Assembly: GCF_019800005.1 (NCBI RefSeq)
Contig: NZ_JABGCL010000012.1
Location: 1 to 64,000 of the forward strand
Direction of reading: 5' to 3'
Source: Geminicoccus harenae
GTDB lineage: Bacteria > Pseudomonadota > Alphaproteobacteria > Geminicoccales > Geminicoccaceae
DNA length: 64,000 bases
The notes under the pieces are model-generated. The model saw nothing but the letters and a program-made list of their open reading frames with translations, was not told the origin of the DNA and did not search any database. The position numbers and the translations under genes were made by a program. Every line of letters starts with the position of its first letter. Positions within the stretch are counted from its first letter, which is position 1. This document shows positions 1 to 8,608 of the stretch, piece by piece.

Positions 1-425
1 CAGGGCGAACGCGACGGGCCGGCCACGATCATCGGCCAGGCAATGAACCTTCGACGTGCGGCCGCCGCGCGCGCGGCCGATCGCCTGGCACCATTCACCC
101 CCTTGCCGCCAGAAGCGGAGCGATGGGCTTTGACGTAGGTGCTGTCGAGCGCAAGCTCGGCCGGGATGGTTCCCGTGCTGGCCATGCGCTGGAACAGGCG
201 CTGCCACAGGCCACGCCGCGACCATCGGTTGTAGCGGTTGTAGATGGTCGTGGCGGGGCCGTAGTCTGGCGGCACATCCCGCCAACGGCAGCCAGTCTTG
301 AGCACGTGCAGGATCCCGCTGATCACCCGCCGGTCGTCGACCCTGGGCCGTCCCGGCCGGCCATGGGGCAGATGCGGCTCGATCCGCGCCCAGGCCGCGT
401 CCGACAGCCAGTACAGATGTGCCAT
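1..425 (-). CDS. IS5-family transposase, OrfA and start of OrfB (partial, with a frame change)
   Basis: Read from the ATG at 423-425 this gives MAHLYWLSDAAWARIEPHLP, then RRVISGILHVLKTGCRWRDV and LALDSTYVKAHRSASGGKG, the classic start of IS427-group IS5 transposases including the first catalytic Asp (in LDST). At a run of five G on this strand (98-102) the homology moves to the -1 frame, continuing as GEWCQAIGRARGGRTSKVHC and GRPVAFAL. IS427-type elements normally split the transposase into OrfA and OrfB joined by programmed frameshifting, and the zero frame (RRSAARAA...) also looks like a normal OrfA tail, so the shift is probably natural, not decay. The gene is cut by the window edge. Confidence 0.8.
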   Translation of the reverse strand, partial: MAHLYWLSDAAWARIEPHLPHGRPGRPRVDDRRVISGILHVLKTGCRWRDVPPDYGPATTIYNRYNRWSRRGLWQRLFQRMASTGTIPAELALDSTYVKAHRSASGGKGVNGARRSAARAAAARRRFIAWPMIVAGPSRSP

Positions 426-503
426 CCGCCATACCCTCCTCAGCCTGCGTCCCTGATCAGCCGACTAAAAGCCATGAAGCTGCAGAAGGTTGTTTGAGTT
501 CCC
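1..503 (-). mobile_element. IS5-family insertion sequence, left part only (runs off window start)
   Basis: The minus strand encodes the N-terminal part of an IS5-family (IS427-like) DDE transposase from 425 down to the window edge. Outside the transposase start the sequence runs to ggttgtttgagttccc (488-503), which I read as the likely terminal inverted repeat. It is followed by TA at 504-505, the target duplication usual for this group. The other end lies outside the window, so the repeat and duplication cannot be confirmed. Just beyond the end is a decayed acyltransferase gene. Confidence 0.75.
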
Positions 504-508
504 TACCT

Positions 509-780
509 ATGGGCCCATGCCTGCATGACGGTAGGTACGAACTCCGCCAGGCTCGGGACCGGGCCGAGATCGCCGCCGCCCAGACGCTGCGCTACCGGGT
601 ATTCATGGAAGAAGGCGGGGCCATGGCCGATATGGCGAGGCGGTCGCTGCGGCGGGACATCGACCGGCTCGAGGCGTATTGCGACCACCTGATCGTGATC
701 GACCGTGCCGCATCCGGCCAGATCGGTCCGCCGTGCTCGGCAACTATTGGCTCCTGAGAACAGGGCACCCAGCCCCGGGG
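509..780 (+). pseudogene. Remnant of a GNAT / ornithine lipid-type N-acyltransferase gene (OlsB-like)
   Basis: From an ATG at 509 the frame reads GRYELRQARDRAEIAAAQTL, RYRVFMEEGGAM and DIDRLEAYCDHLIVIDRA, the N-terminal half of the OlsB/hemolysin-like GNAT family that N-acylates ornithine with acyl-ACP. It stops at 757. The expected next motif (VGTYRLLR in the family) appears as LGNYWLLR in a different frame from about 733, so there is at least one frameshift. The rest of the roughly 250-residue protein cannot be followed past about 780. The IS end sits only about 5 bp upstream of the ATG, so insertion probably removed the promoter and perhaps the N-terminus. I call it a broken gene, not a functional short protein. 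Confidence 0.6.
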
Positions 781-1098
781 ATCAGCTGCGGCCAAGCGGT
801 AGGGCGACGCCTGCGTCGCCCATTGCAGAATGGGCAGCATGGCATCCAGCGGCGTCGCCGAGCGGCTCAGGAGGTTCATGACCACGAAGACCTGGGTGCG
901 AGCAGGCCGAACTCATGTGTCGGAAGATATTGAAGCGGCCGGGCAGCGATGCCTGCCCCGCACCGACGCCGGCTCTGGTATGACATGTGCATGGTGAACG
1001 GGTGCCGGACGAGTGGCAGCCAGACCATGGCAGCCTGACGGTCGGAAGCCGGCGCAACTTGCGGCGGACGGGCACAGGCAGGACAGGGAGCAGGTCTC
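781..1098 (+). other. Stretch without a recognisable gene
   Basis: About 320 bases between the acyltransferase remnant and the transglutaminase-like gene. Short open frames exist on both strands. The minus-strand one around 885 down to 760 (VFVVMNLLSRSATPLDAML) looks protein-like, but I cannot assign it to a family and it has no convincing ribosome site. It may be debris from the same decay event as the neighbouring pseudogene. Confidence 0.4.
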
Positions 1099-1908
1099 AT
1101 GCGCATCCGGGTCGGCTACGAGATGGCCTACGACTTCCCGCAGCCCACCCCGATGATCTTGATGCTGCATGTCCACTGGTCGAGGGTTGGAGACCTCGAG
1201 ATGCCGGACCATCTGATCACGCGGCCATCGATCCCGCTGCACGGCTATCGGGACAGCTTCGGCAACTGGTGCAGCCGGCTGGTGGCGCCCGCCGGCAGCG
1301 TCCATTTCTCCACGTCCGCTGTGATCCGTGATCGCGGGCAGGCCGATCCGCTCGACCAGGATGCCATCCAGCACGCGGTGGAGGATCTGCCGGACGACAC
1401 CATCATGTTCCTGCTGGGCAGCCGCTACTGCGACACCGATCTTCTGTTCGACGAGGCGTGGCGCCTGTTCGGCCAGACCCGGCCCGGCTGGGCGCGCGTG
1501 CAGGCGATCTGCGACTTCGTCCACGACCACATCACGTTCGGCTACCCGCACGCACGGCCGACCCGGACCGCCCATGACGCTTTTCGAGAGAAAGTCGGGG
1601 TGTGTCGCGATTATGCCCATCTCGCGGTCACCTTCTGCCGCTGCATGAACATCCCGGCCCGCTACTGCACCGGCTACATCAGCGACATCAGCCTGCCGCC
1701 ACCCCATGCGCCCATGGACTTCGCCGCCTGGATCGAGGTGTTCCTGGGCGGGCGCTGGCACGTGTTCGACCCGCGCAACAATGCGCCCCGGATCGGCCGG
1801 ATCCTGATCGCGCGGGGCCGCGACGCCGCCGACGTGCCGCTGACCCACACGTTCGGCCCGGGCAGGCTCACCCGCTTCGAAGTGGTGACCGACGAGATCC
1901 CGGACTGA
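1099..1908 (+). CDS. Transglutaminase-like domain protein
   Basis: A 269-residue protein of the bacterial transglutaminase-like superfamily. It has an N-terminal beta domain (about 1-120) and a papain-like core. The nucleophile cysteine is Cys169 in EKVGVCRDYAHLAV. The later strand reads PMDFAAWIEVFLGGRWHVFD, with an acid at Asp224. In canonical members a His (HAW) precedes the Trp; here the position is Ala210 (FAAW). I recall a subfamily with the same change, so the protein may use another His or be non-catalytic. Role unknown; relatives are thought to be peptidases or amide-processing enzymes. It stands alone upstream of the hydroxy-acid oxidase, with a 90-bp gap. Confidence 0.8.
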   Translation: MRIRVGYEMAYDFPQPTPMILMLHVHWSRVGDLEMPDHLITRPSIPLHGYRDSFGNWCSRLVAPAGSVHFSTSAVIRDRGQADPLDQDAIQHAVEDLPDDTIMFLLGSRYCDTDLLFDEAWRLFGQTRPGWARVQAICDFVHDHITFGYPHARPTRTAHDAFREKVGVCRDYAHLAVTFCRCMNIPARYCTGYISDISLPPPHAPMDFAAWIEVFLGGRWHVFDPRNNAPRIGRILIARGRDAADVPLTHTFGPGRLTRFEVVTDEIPD

Positions 1909-1998
1909 CCATCGCCGGCCCATCCGCCGGTTGACCGGGGCGCGCGCCAGTGCCTAGTTGCCGCTCAAGACAAGCGGCGAGCGGGGAGGCAGCCGGGC

Positions 1999-3183
1999 AT
2001 GGACCGGGATCAGCTCATCCGGCGCCACGTCAGCGTGATGGGGTTCCGCCGGGCCGCGATGCGTGCGCTGCCGCGGCCGATGTTCGACTTCACCGATGGC
2101 GGGGCCGAGGACGAGATCACGCTTCGGCGCAACGAGGCGGCGTTCCACGAGCCGGCACTCCTGCCCCGGCCGCTGCAGGGCGTGGCGGACCGGGACTTGT
2201 CGGTCGAGCTGTTCGGCAAGACGCTCGCCATGCCGGTCATGATCGGCCCGACCGGGCTCTCTGGGATGCTGTGGCCGGACGGCGAGCTCGAATCGCATCG
2301 CGCTGCCACCGCCGCCGGCACCGCGTTCTGCCTGAGCCATGCCTCGACCGTGCCGCTCGAGGCGCTGCCGAAGACCGGCAACCGCTGGATGCAGGTGTTC
2401 GTCTACAAGGACCGCGGCTTCACCCGCTCGCTGGCCGACCGGGCGCAGGAGGCCGGCTACGACGCGCTGGTGCTCACGATCGACAACCAGACGCTCGGCC
2501 AGCGCGAGCGTGACGTACGCAACGGCTTCTCGATCCCGCCCAAGCTGCTGGTCAAGGTGATGGCGGCGATGGCGATCCGGCCGAGCTGGCTGTGGCGGAT
2601 GCGCGAGCGGCGCGACTTCACCTTCGCCAACTACACCGGGATCGAGGGCGGGGCGGACCGCAACACGCTGGCCGGGCGGATGAACGCGCTGCTCGACCCG
2701 ACCATGTCCTGGGCTGATGTCGCGATGCTGCGCCGGCACTGGCCGGGCCCGCTGATCCTCAAGGGCATCCTCCACCCCGCCGACATCCAGCTCGCGGTGG
2801 ATCACGGCGTGGACGGGGTGATCGTGTCCAACCATGGCGGCCGCCAGCTCGACCGCGCCGCGGCCGGGCTGGATGCGCTGCCGGCGATCGCTGCGGCCGC
2901 CAAGGGTCGGCTCAAGGTACTGCTGGACGGTGGGATACGCCGCGGCGTGGACGTGCTGATCGCCAAGGCGATGGGGGCGGATGCCTGCCTGATCGCCCGG
3001 CCGCAGCTCTGGGGGCTGGCGGTGGCCGGCGAGACCGGGGTGGCGGCGGTGCTGGAGATCCTGCGCCGCGACCTCGACCGCGCCTTGTGCCTGTGCGGCG
3101 TCACCCGGTTCGTCGATGCCGACGCCGACCTCCTGGCCCCCGGCATTGTTCCTCCCAACCTGCCCAAGGCGATTGCCGCATGA
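1999..3183 (+). CDS. FMN-dependent alpha-hydroxy-acid oxidizing protein
   Basis: A 394-residue TIM-barrel flavoprotein of the lactate dehydrogenase / glycolate oxidase / mandelate dehydrogenase family, which oxidises (S)-2-hydroxy acids to 2-oxo acids. The active-site signature SNHGGRQLD is at 277-285 with catalytic His279. The FMN-binding Lys255 is in PLILKGI, and LLDGGIRRG supplies the phosphate-binding loop. Substrate cannot be told from sequence. A GGGGAGGCAG stretch precedes the ATG. The stop overlaps the start of the next gene (ATGA at 3180-3183), so the oxidase and the RraA-like aldolase are translationally coupled and probably act on one branched or aromatic hydroxy-acid pathway. Confidence 0.88.
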   Translation: MDRDQLIRRHVSVMGFRRAAMRALPRPMFDFTDGGAEDEITLRRNEAAFHEPALLPRPLQGVADRDLSVELFGKTLAMPVMIGPTGLSGMLWPDGELESHRAATAAGTAFCLSHASTVPLEALPKTGNRWMQVFVYKDRGFTRSLADRAQEAGYDALVLTIDNQTLGQRERDVRNGFSIPPKLLVKVMAAMAIRPSWLWRMRERRDFTFANYTGIEGGADRNTLAGRMNALLDPTMSWADVAMLRRHWPGPLILKGILHPADIQLAVDHGVDGVIVSNHGGRQLDRAAAGLDALPAIAAAAKGRLKVLLDGGIRRGVDVLIAKAMGADACLIARPQLWGLAVAGETGVAAVLEILRRDLDRALCLCGVTRFVDADADLLAPGIVPPNLPKAIAA

Positions 3184-3866
3184 TCGACGAAGCCCCGATC
3201 CTCACCGTGGCCAGGAGCTTCGAGCGCCCGCCAGCCGAACTGGTGGAGCAGCTCTCCGGGATGCTGACCAGCCAGATCGTGGACGCCATGGGCGGCAGCG
3301 GCGCGCTGGACTGGCGGATCAAGCCGATCGTGCCGGGCCAGGACCGGTTCTGCGGCGTGGCCCGCACCTCCGACTGCGGCCCGTGCGACAACTTGGCCCT
3401 GATGGCGTCGATCGCTGACTGCCGGCCGGGCGACGTGCTGGTGACCGCCACCGCCGGCTACGAGAAGGCGGCGGTGACCGGCGACCTGACCCTCGGCATG
3501 GCCCACAACCAGGGCGTGGTCGGCTTCGTCACCGACGGGATGGTGCGCGACCTGGAAGGCATCCGCGACGTCGGCCTGCCCTGCTTCGCCAGGGGCCTGG
3601 TACCCAACTCGCCGGCGCGCAGCGGCCCCGGCACGGTGGACCTGCCGATCGTGCTGGGCGACGTGGTGGTGCGCTCCGGCGACGTGATCGTGGGCGACCC
3701 GGACGGGGTGGTGATCGTGCCGCGGGAACGGCTGGCCCAAGTGGTCGAGGCGCTGGCCCAGGTGCGCGCGGCGGAGGCCGAGACCCTGCAGAAGGTGCAA
3801 GGCGGCCTGACCGTGTTCCCGTTCATGGCGGAATTGCTGGCGAGCGGACGGGTGCGCCGGGTCTGA
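3180..3866 (+). CDS. RraA-like / 4-hydroxy-4-methyl-2-oxoglutarate aldolase family protein
   Basis: A 228-residue protein of the RraA-like fold (once annotated as demethylmenaquinone methyltransferase). It includes class II aldolases for 4-carboxy-4-hydroxy-2-oxoadipate and oxaloacetate decarboxylases. The diagnostic block GVVGFVTDGMVRDLEGI (about 115-131) carries the Arg-Asp pair that binds substrate and metal; upstream GDVLVTATAGYEKAAVTGDL supplies the rest of the pocket. The C-terminal GDPDGVVIVPRE is also family-typical. The ATG at 3180 overlaps the stop of the oxidase. A pathway in which the oxidase makes a 2-oxo acid and this enzyme cleaves or decarboxylates it is an inference from the coupling. 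Confidence 0.85.
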   Translation: MIDEAPILTVARSFERPPAELVEQLSGMLTSQIVDAMGGSGALDWRIKPIVPGQDRFCGVARTSDCGPCDNLALMASIADCRPGDVLVTATAGYEKAAVTGDLTLGMAHNQGVVGFVTDGMVRDLEGIRDVGLPCFARGLVPNSPARSGPGTVDLPIVLGDVVVRSGDVIVGDPDGVVIVPRERLAQVVEALAQVRAAEAETLQKVQGGLTVFPFMAELLASGRVRRV

Positions 3867-3879
3867 TCCCGGCACCCTT

Positions 3880-4806
3880 TCAGCCGACGAGCAGCACCAC
3901 GGCCGGCAGGACCAGCAGGGCCAGCACCGACTGCGCCACGATCAGGCCGGCCATCAGCTCCGCATCGGCGCCCAGCTGCCTTGCCAGGAGGTAAGAGGCG
4001 GGTGCCGTGGGCAGGGCGAAGAACAAGGTGATCGCCCCGGTCACCACCGGCTCCAGGCCGAACAGCCTGGCCTGCCCGTAGGCCAGGGCCGGCAGCAGCA
4101 GGAACTTGGCGAACGCGGTGGACGCGAGCGCTGCCGGGCGGGGCAGGGCGCTCGGGGCGAGTGCCAGGGCGGCGCCCACCACGATCAGCCCGCAGACGAT
4201 GCCGGCCTGGCCCAGCATCGCCAGGGTGCGCTCAACCGGCGCGAACAGGTCCAGGCCGCTCGCCTTCCAGGCCAAGCCCGCGGCCGATGCCTGGATCAGC
4301 GGGTTGCGGGCCAGCTCGGTGCCGAGCTGGCGCAGGCTCGGCCGCGCCTTGCCGGCATGGGCCAGCAGCACGACCACGCTCACCGTGTTGGCGACGATCA
4401 CCGCGAAGGTGGACACCATCGCACCGGCAGCGAGGCCGATCGGGCCGAACAGCGGCAGGAGCAGCGAGAAGCCCAGGAAGTTGTTGAAGCGCATCGATGC
4501 CTGGACATGCGGCCCCACCTCGGCCGCCGGCACGGCCGCATGGCGGCACCATGCGAGCATGGCGAAGGTAGTGAGCAGGATCGAGCTCGCGGTGAGCAGG
4601 AGCAGCGGCAGGACCGCGGCGCCGGGCACGGCCGAGGATGCGAGGTTCTGGAACAGGAGGGCCGGCAGGAACACGTGATAGGCGATCCGTTCCAGGCCGC
4701 TGCGCAGGCCAGCATCGATCCGCCCGCTGCGCTGGCCGAGATAGCCGCCCAGGATCAGCAGCAGCACCGGCACGAACGCGTACAGGACCTCGCCGGTCCG
4801 CCCCAC
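3880..4806 (-). CDS. AEC family transporter (auxin efflux carrier-like permease)
   Basis: A 308-residue integral membrane protein, about ten hydrophobic segments, typical AEC/MdcF length. It opens with FVPVLLLILGGYLGQRSG and has the family's half-helix near RFNNFLGFSLLLPLFGP. C-terminal FFALPTAPASYLLARQLGAD and LIVAQSVLALLVLPAVV match the AEC end. Such proteins export or import dicarboxylates or other organic acids. The open frame continues upstream but only as the shadow of galE. The GTG at 4804-4806, 5 bp past the galE stop, is the first sensible start; no strong ribosome site is visible, so translation may be coupled to galE. Confidence 0.8.
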   Translation of the reverse strand: MGRTGEVLYAFVPVLLLILGGYLGQRSGRIDAGLRSGLERIAYHVFLPALLFQNLASSAVPGAAVLPLLLLTASSILLTTFAMLAWCRHAAVPAAEVGPHVQASMRFNNFLGFSLLLPLFGPIGLAAGAMVSTFAVIVANTVSVVVLLAHAGKARPSLRQLGTELARNPLIQASAAGLAWKASGLDLFAPVERTLAMLGQAGIVCGLIVVGAALALAPSALPRPAALASTAFAKFLLLPALAYGQARLFGLEPVVTGAITLFFALPTAPASYLLARQLGADAELMAGLIVAQSVLALLVLPAVVLLVG

Positions 4807-4811
4807 GCCGG

Positions 4812-5816
4812 TCAGCCCTGGGCCTGCATCCCCTTCAGCTTCTGCTCCCAGGCCCAAGCATGGGCGATGATCGTCTCCAGGTCGTCGAACTGCGGCCGGA
4901 AGCCCAACACCTCGCGAATCTTCCGCCCGTCCGCCACCAGCCGGGCCGGATCGCCTGGCCGCCGCGGCCCCTCGCCCACCGGGAAGTCGACCCCGGTCAC
5001 CCGCTGGCAGGTGTCCAGCACTTCCTGAACGCTGAAGCCCCGGCCATAGCCGCAATTGAGCGCCATCGACGCCCCGCCGTCCAACAGGTGGCGCAGGGCA
5101 TCGACATGCGCCCGGGCCAGGTCGGTCACATGAACATAGTCGCGGATGCAGGTGCCATCCGGGGTCGGATAGTCCCGCCCGTGGATCGCCATCTTCTCGC
5201 GCAGCCCCGCCGCGGTCATGCAGGCGAGCTTGACCAGATGGCCGTTGTCCGGGGTCGCCTCGCCGATCTCGCCCTCAGGATCGGCCCCGGCCACGTTGAA
5301 GTAGCGCAAGGCCAGCCAGTTCCCGCCGGACGCCGCCATCAGGTCGGCCAGCATTCGCTCGGCCATCAGCTTGGAGGCGCCGTAGGGGTTGATGGGGCTG
5401 AGCGGTGCCGTCTCGGGGATCGGGTGGAGGTCCGGCTCGCCATAGACCGCGGCGGTGGAGGAGAACACCACCTTGCGGATGCCGTGGCGGACCGCGCACT
5501 CGAACAGGTTGAGCGCCGCCAGCGTGTTGTTGCGGTAATACTTGGCTGGATCGCGAACGCTCTCGCCCACCCAGATATGGGCGGCCATGTGCACGATCGC
5601 GGCGAACTTCCCGTCCGCCAGCAGACCCTCTACCGCCACCCGGTCGCCGACATCGGCCACCACCAGCTCGTCCGGCCGCACCGCCCAACGGTGTCCGGCA
5701 TAGAGATTGTCCAGCGCCACCGGCGCGAAGCCCGCCCGGCGCAACTCCTTGACCACGTGGCTGCCGATATAGCCGGCACCGCCGGTCACCAGGACGCGCG
5801 TTACCTCGGTCGTCAC
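4812..5816 (-). CDS. galE: UDP-glucose 4-epimerase
   Basis: An extended short-chain dehydrogenase of 334 residues interconverting UDP-glucose and UDP-galactose for surface polysaccharides. The NAD loop is VLVTGGAGYIGSHVV at the N-terminus. The catalytic Ser/Tyr/Lys set is in VFSSTAAVYGEP and NPYGASKLMAE, and the GalE-specific ALRYFNVAGADP and CIRDYVHVTDLA follow. I choose the GTG at 5816, preceded by a run of G; an ATG at 5852 would add 12 non-conserved residues. Downstream the AEC transporter starts 5 bp after the stop. The gene is divergent from the ABC ATPase. Confidence 0.92.
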   Translation of the reverse strand: MTTEVTRVLVTGGAGYIGSHVVKELRRAGFAPVALDNLYAGHRWAVRPDELVVADVGDRVAVEGLLADGKFAAIVHMAAHIWVGESVRDPAKYYRNNTLAALNLFECAVRHGIRKVVFSSTAAVYGEPDLHPIPETAPLSPINPYGASKLMAERMLADLMAASGGNWLALRYFNVAGADPEGEIGEATPDNGHLVKLACMTAAGLREKMAIHGRDYPTPDGTCIRDYVHVTDLARAHVDALRHLLDGGASMALNCGYGRGFSVQEVLDTCQRVTGVDFPVGEGPRRPGDPARLVADGRKIREVLGFRPQFDDLETIIAHAWAWEQKLKGMQAQG

Positions 5817-6034
5817 CCGAACCCCCCCAAGCCTCACAGGCCACAGCCTCACGTTCCATAGTGCAGCGCCGGCCGCTCCGCGAGGGGCAGCGCCCGCCGC
5901 GGTTGCGGTTCAGCCCATCGATGCTCCGGCTGCGGCGAATCGCAGCCGGCAGGACATGGACGGCTGTCGAGGCTGGCCGCTATCATCGAAGGAGCCGAAC
6001 CCGCGAGTCGATGGAGCCGGAGAGCCCGCAGCCG

Positions 6035-7885
6035 ATGACCACGCCGATCCTGTCCGTCGCGAACCTGTCGACCTCGTTCCGGATGGAGCATGAATGGCGC
6101 ACCGTGGTGCGTCAGGCCTCGTTCGACGTGGCGCCGGGCGAGACGGTGGCGATCGTGGGCGAATCCGGCTCGGGCAAGAGCGTCACCGCGCTCTCGATCA
6201 TGCGGCTGATCCCGAAGATCGCCGGACGGATCGAGGGCAGCGTGAAGCTGGCTGGGCGCGAACTCCTGACCCTGCCCGAGCGGGAGATGCGGCAGATCCG
6301 CGGCGACGAGATCGCCATGATCTTCCAGGAGCCGATGACCAGCCTGAACCCGGTGCTGACCATCGGCTTCCAGATCGCCGAGGCGCTGGTCCAGCACCGC
6401 GGCATGTCGCGCGCCCAGGCCGAGGCGGAAACCGTGCGGCTCCTGGAGAAGGTCCGGATCCCCGCGGCCAGGTCGCGCTTCCACGAATACCCGCACCGCT
6501 TCTCCGGCGGGATGCGCCAGCGGGCGATGATCGCGATGGCGCTGGCCTGCCAGCCCAAGCTGCTGATCGCCGACGAGCCCACCACCGCCCTGGACGTCAC
6601 CATCCAGGCGCAGATCCTGCAGCTCATCAAGGAGCTGCAGGACGAGAACGGCATGGCGGTCCTGTTCATCACCCATGACATGGGCGTGGTGGCCGAGATC
6701 GCCGACCGCACGGTGGTGATGTTCCGCGGCGAGATGGTGGAGGCGGGGCCGACCACCGAGATCTTCGCCCGCCCGCAACGGCCCTATACCCGTGCCCTCC
6801 TGTCGGCCGTGCCCAAGCTCGGTTCGATGGAAGGGCGGCCCCGGCCGATGCGCTTTCCCACGGTCGACATCACGACCGGCGAGTCGGACGTGCCGGGCGA
6901 GGCCGCCGACACGGTGGCGGCCGGCGCGCGCCCGGTGCTCGAGGTGGGCGGCCTGGTTACCCGCTTCGACATCCGCACCGGCCTGTTCGGCAGGGTCACC
7001 GGCCGGGTGCATGCGGTCGAGAACGTGTCCTTCGACCTGAAGGCGGGGGAGACCCTGGCGCTGGTCGGCGAATCGGGCTGCGGCAAGTCCACCACCGGCC
7101 GCTCGATCATGCGCCTGATCGAGCCGCTGGAAGGCTCGATCCTGGTGGACGGGCAAGACGTGCGCCGGATGGACAGGAGCGGGCTGCGCCTGATGCGCCG
7201 CTCGATGCAGATGATCTTCCAGGACCCGTTTTCCAGCCTGAACCCGCGCCGCAGCGTCGGCGCCTCGATCGCAGCACCACTGCTGGCGCACGGGTTGGCG
7301 AGCCGCGCGCAGGCCGAGGCGAAGGTCGCGGACCTGCTGCGCCAGGTGGGGCTGACCCCCGACATGGCGAGCCGCCTGCCGCACGAGTTCTCGGGCGGCC
7401 AGCGGCAGCGGGTCTGCATCGCCCGGGCGCTGGCGCTGGAGCCCAAGGTGATCGTAGCCGACGAATCGGTTTCCGCGCTGGACGTCTCGATCAAGGCGCA
7501 GGTGATCAACCTGATGCTCGACCTGCAGGCCCGCTACGGCCTGGCCTACCTGTTCATCTCCCACGACATGGCGGTGGTGGAGCGGGTGAGCCATCGCGTG
7601 GCCGTGATGTATCTGGGCGAGATCGTCGAGATCGGCCCGCGCGCCGCGGTGTTCGGCGACCCGCGCCATCCCTACACGCGCAAGCTCCTGGCGGCCGTGC
7701 CGGTGGCGGACCCGGCCAGGCGCGGCGAGCGGCGCGAGGTCTCCCAGGACGAGATCAAGAGCCCGGTCCGCCCGCCGGACTACGAGCCGCCGCACCGGAC
7801 CTATCAGGAAGTGTCGCCCGGCCACGTCGTCCAGGTCTGGGGCGAGGAATGGGAGCAGCCGGCGGCGGCACGCCGGGCCGCGTGA
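6035..7885 (+). CDS. Double-domain ABC ATPase for peptide/nickel-type uptake (DppD-DppF fusion, GsiA-like)
   Basis: A 616-residue cytoplasmic protein with two complete ABC ATPase domains of the oligopeptide/dipeptide family in one chain. Domain 1 has Walker A GESGSGKS, signature SGGMRQR and Walker B ADEPTTALDV. Domain 2 has GESGCGKST, SGGQRQR and ADESVSALDV. Each domain ends with the oligopeptide-type extension (RPYTRALLSAVP, HPYTRKLLAAVP). Fused proteins like this power glutathione or dipeptide importers with separate permeases and a binding protein, none of which is nearby, so it is an orphan here. The ATG at 6035 has GGAGAG 10 bp upstream; an in-frame ATG at 6011 is possible. Confidence 0.9.
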   Translation: MTTPILSVANLSTSFRMEHEWRTVVRQASFDVAPGETVAIVGESGSGKSVTALSIMRLIPKIAGRIEGSVKLAGRELLTLPEREMRQIRGDEIAMIFQEPMTSLNPVLTIGFQIAEALVQHRGMSRAQAEAETVRLLEKVRIPAARSRFHEYPHRFSGGMRQRAMIAMALACQPKLLIADEPTTALDVTIQAQILQLIKELQDENGMAVLFITHDMGVVAEIADRTVVMFRGEMVEAGPTTEIFARPQRPYTRALLSAVPKLGSMEGRPRPMRFPTVDITTGESDVPGEAADTVAAGARPVLEVGGLVTRFDIRTGLFGRVTGRVHAVENVSFDLKAGETLALVGESGCGKSTTGRSIMRLIEPLEGSILVDGQDVRRMDRSGLRLMRRSMQMIFQDPFSSLNPRRSVGASIAAPLLAHGLASRAQAEAKVADLLRQVGLTPDMASRLPHEFSGGQRQRVCIARALALEPKVIVADESVSALDVSIKAQVINLMLDLQARYGLAYLFISHDMAVVERVSHRVAVMYLGEIVEIGPRAAVFGDPRHPYTRKLLAAVPVADPARRGERREVSQDEIKSPVRPPDYEPPHRTYQEVSPGHVVQVWGEEWEQPAAARRAA

Positions 7886-7960
7886 TCCGGGACTTGCCTT
7901 GCCGCCTCGCTGTCGCGACATCAGGACGGTTGCGACGGGCTTTGGCGAGGAGGTCGGCCG

Positions 7961-8353
7961 GTGAATATCGGGCAGGCGGCGGAGCGGTCGGGGCTGCCGG
8001 CCAAGACGATCCGCTACTACGAGCAGATCGGGCTGATCGATCCGCCGGCCAGGCGGAGCAGCAACTATCGCGATTATGACGAGACCGACGTCCAGACGCT
8101 GCTGTTCATCCAGCGCGCCCGCTCGCTGGGCTTCTCGATCGACGACTGCCGTGACCTGCTGGCCCTTTACCGCGCCCGCGACCGCAGTGCCGCCGAGGTG
8201 AAGGCGCTGGCGCTGACCAGGATCGGCCAGATTGACAGCAAGATCGGCGAGCTCATGTCGATCCGGGCCACCCTGTCGGCCCTGGCCGACCGCTGCGCCG
8301 GCGACGACCGCCAGGAATGCGCGATCCTGGCGGATCTCTCGCGGGCCGGCTGA
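7961..8353 (+). CDS. cueR: MerR-family copper-responsive regulator (CueR-like)
   Basis: A 130-residue regulator with an N-terminal MerR winged helix (MNIGQAAERSGLPAKTIRYY) and a dimerising coiled coil. The metal loop has Cys112 and Cys120 (RCAGDDRQEC), the two-cysteine, seven-residue spacing of Cu(I)/Ag(I) sensors. Ser77 precedes the dimer helix, as in monovalent-ion sensors. It would activate copper-efflux genes by twisting a 19-bp-spaced promoter. No copA, copZ or oxidase gene lies beside it, so its target is elsewhere. GTG start with GGCGAGGAGG about 9 bp upstream. Confidence 0.85.
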   Translation: MNIGQAAERSGLPAKTIRYYEQIGLIDPPARRSSNYRDYDETDVQTLLFIQRARSLGFSIDDCRDLLALYRARDRSAAEVKALALTRIGQIDSKIGELMSIRATLSALADRCAGDDRQECAILADLSRAG

Positions 8354-8457
8354 TCCGGCCAGGCATTCCGGTCGGACGATCCGGGTGCGCCTGGCGAGGG
8401 TGCGCAAGTAACATATCAAGCGAAGTTCGATATCCGGAAAGATGATCCCCTTGCAAA

Positions 8458-8477
8458 TGCACAGAATATTCTGTGCA
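8458..8477. promoter_or_regulatory. Perfect 20-bp palindrome upstream of the OmpA-domain gene
   Basis: TGCACAGAATATTCTGTGCA is a perfect palindrome in an AT-rich 255-bp gap between cueR and the ompA-like gene, about 130 bp before the chosen start. Its symmetry and place suggest a dimeric repressor or activator operator. It is not a classic alphaproteobacterial LexA direct repeat. The protein that binds it is unknown. Confidence 0.55.
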
Positions 8478-8608
8478 ATTACATAAGTTAATCAGTGATA
8501 ATATTGCAGCATTCGCTCGGCCGAGTTCTGCGGCTGAGTGGAAAGTCTATCATGGGGAAGAAATCTCATGTGGAGTCGCTGAACAACGCCTCCAAAGGGA
8601 GCAATGCC

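Noticed and set aside
5849..8419. Minus-strand open frame of 856 codons
   Set aside because: It is the antisense shadow of the ABC ATPase and cueR, composed of His/Arg/Asp-rich sequence without any domain.
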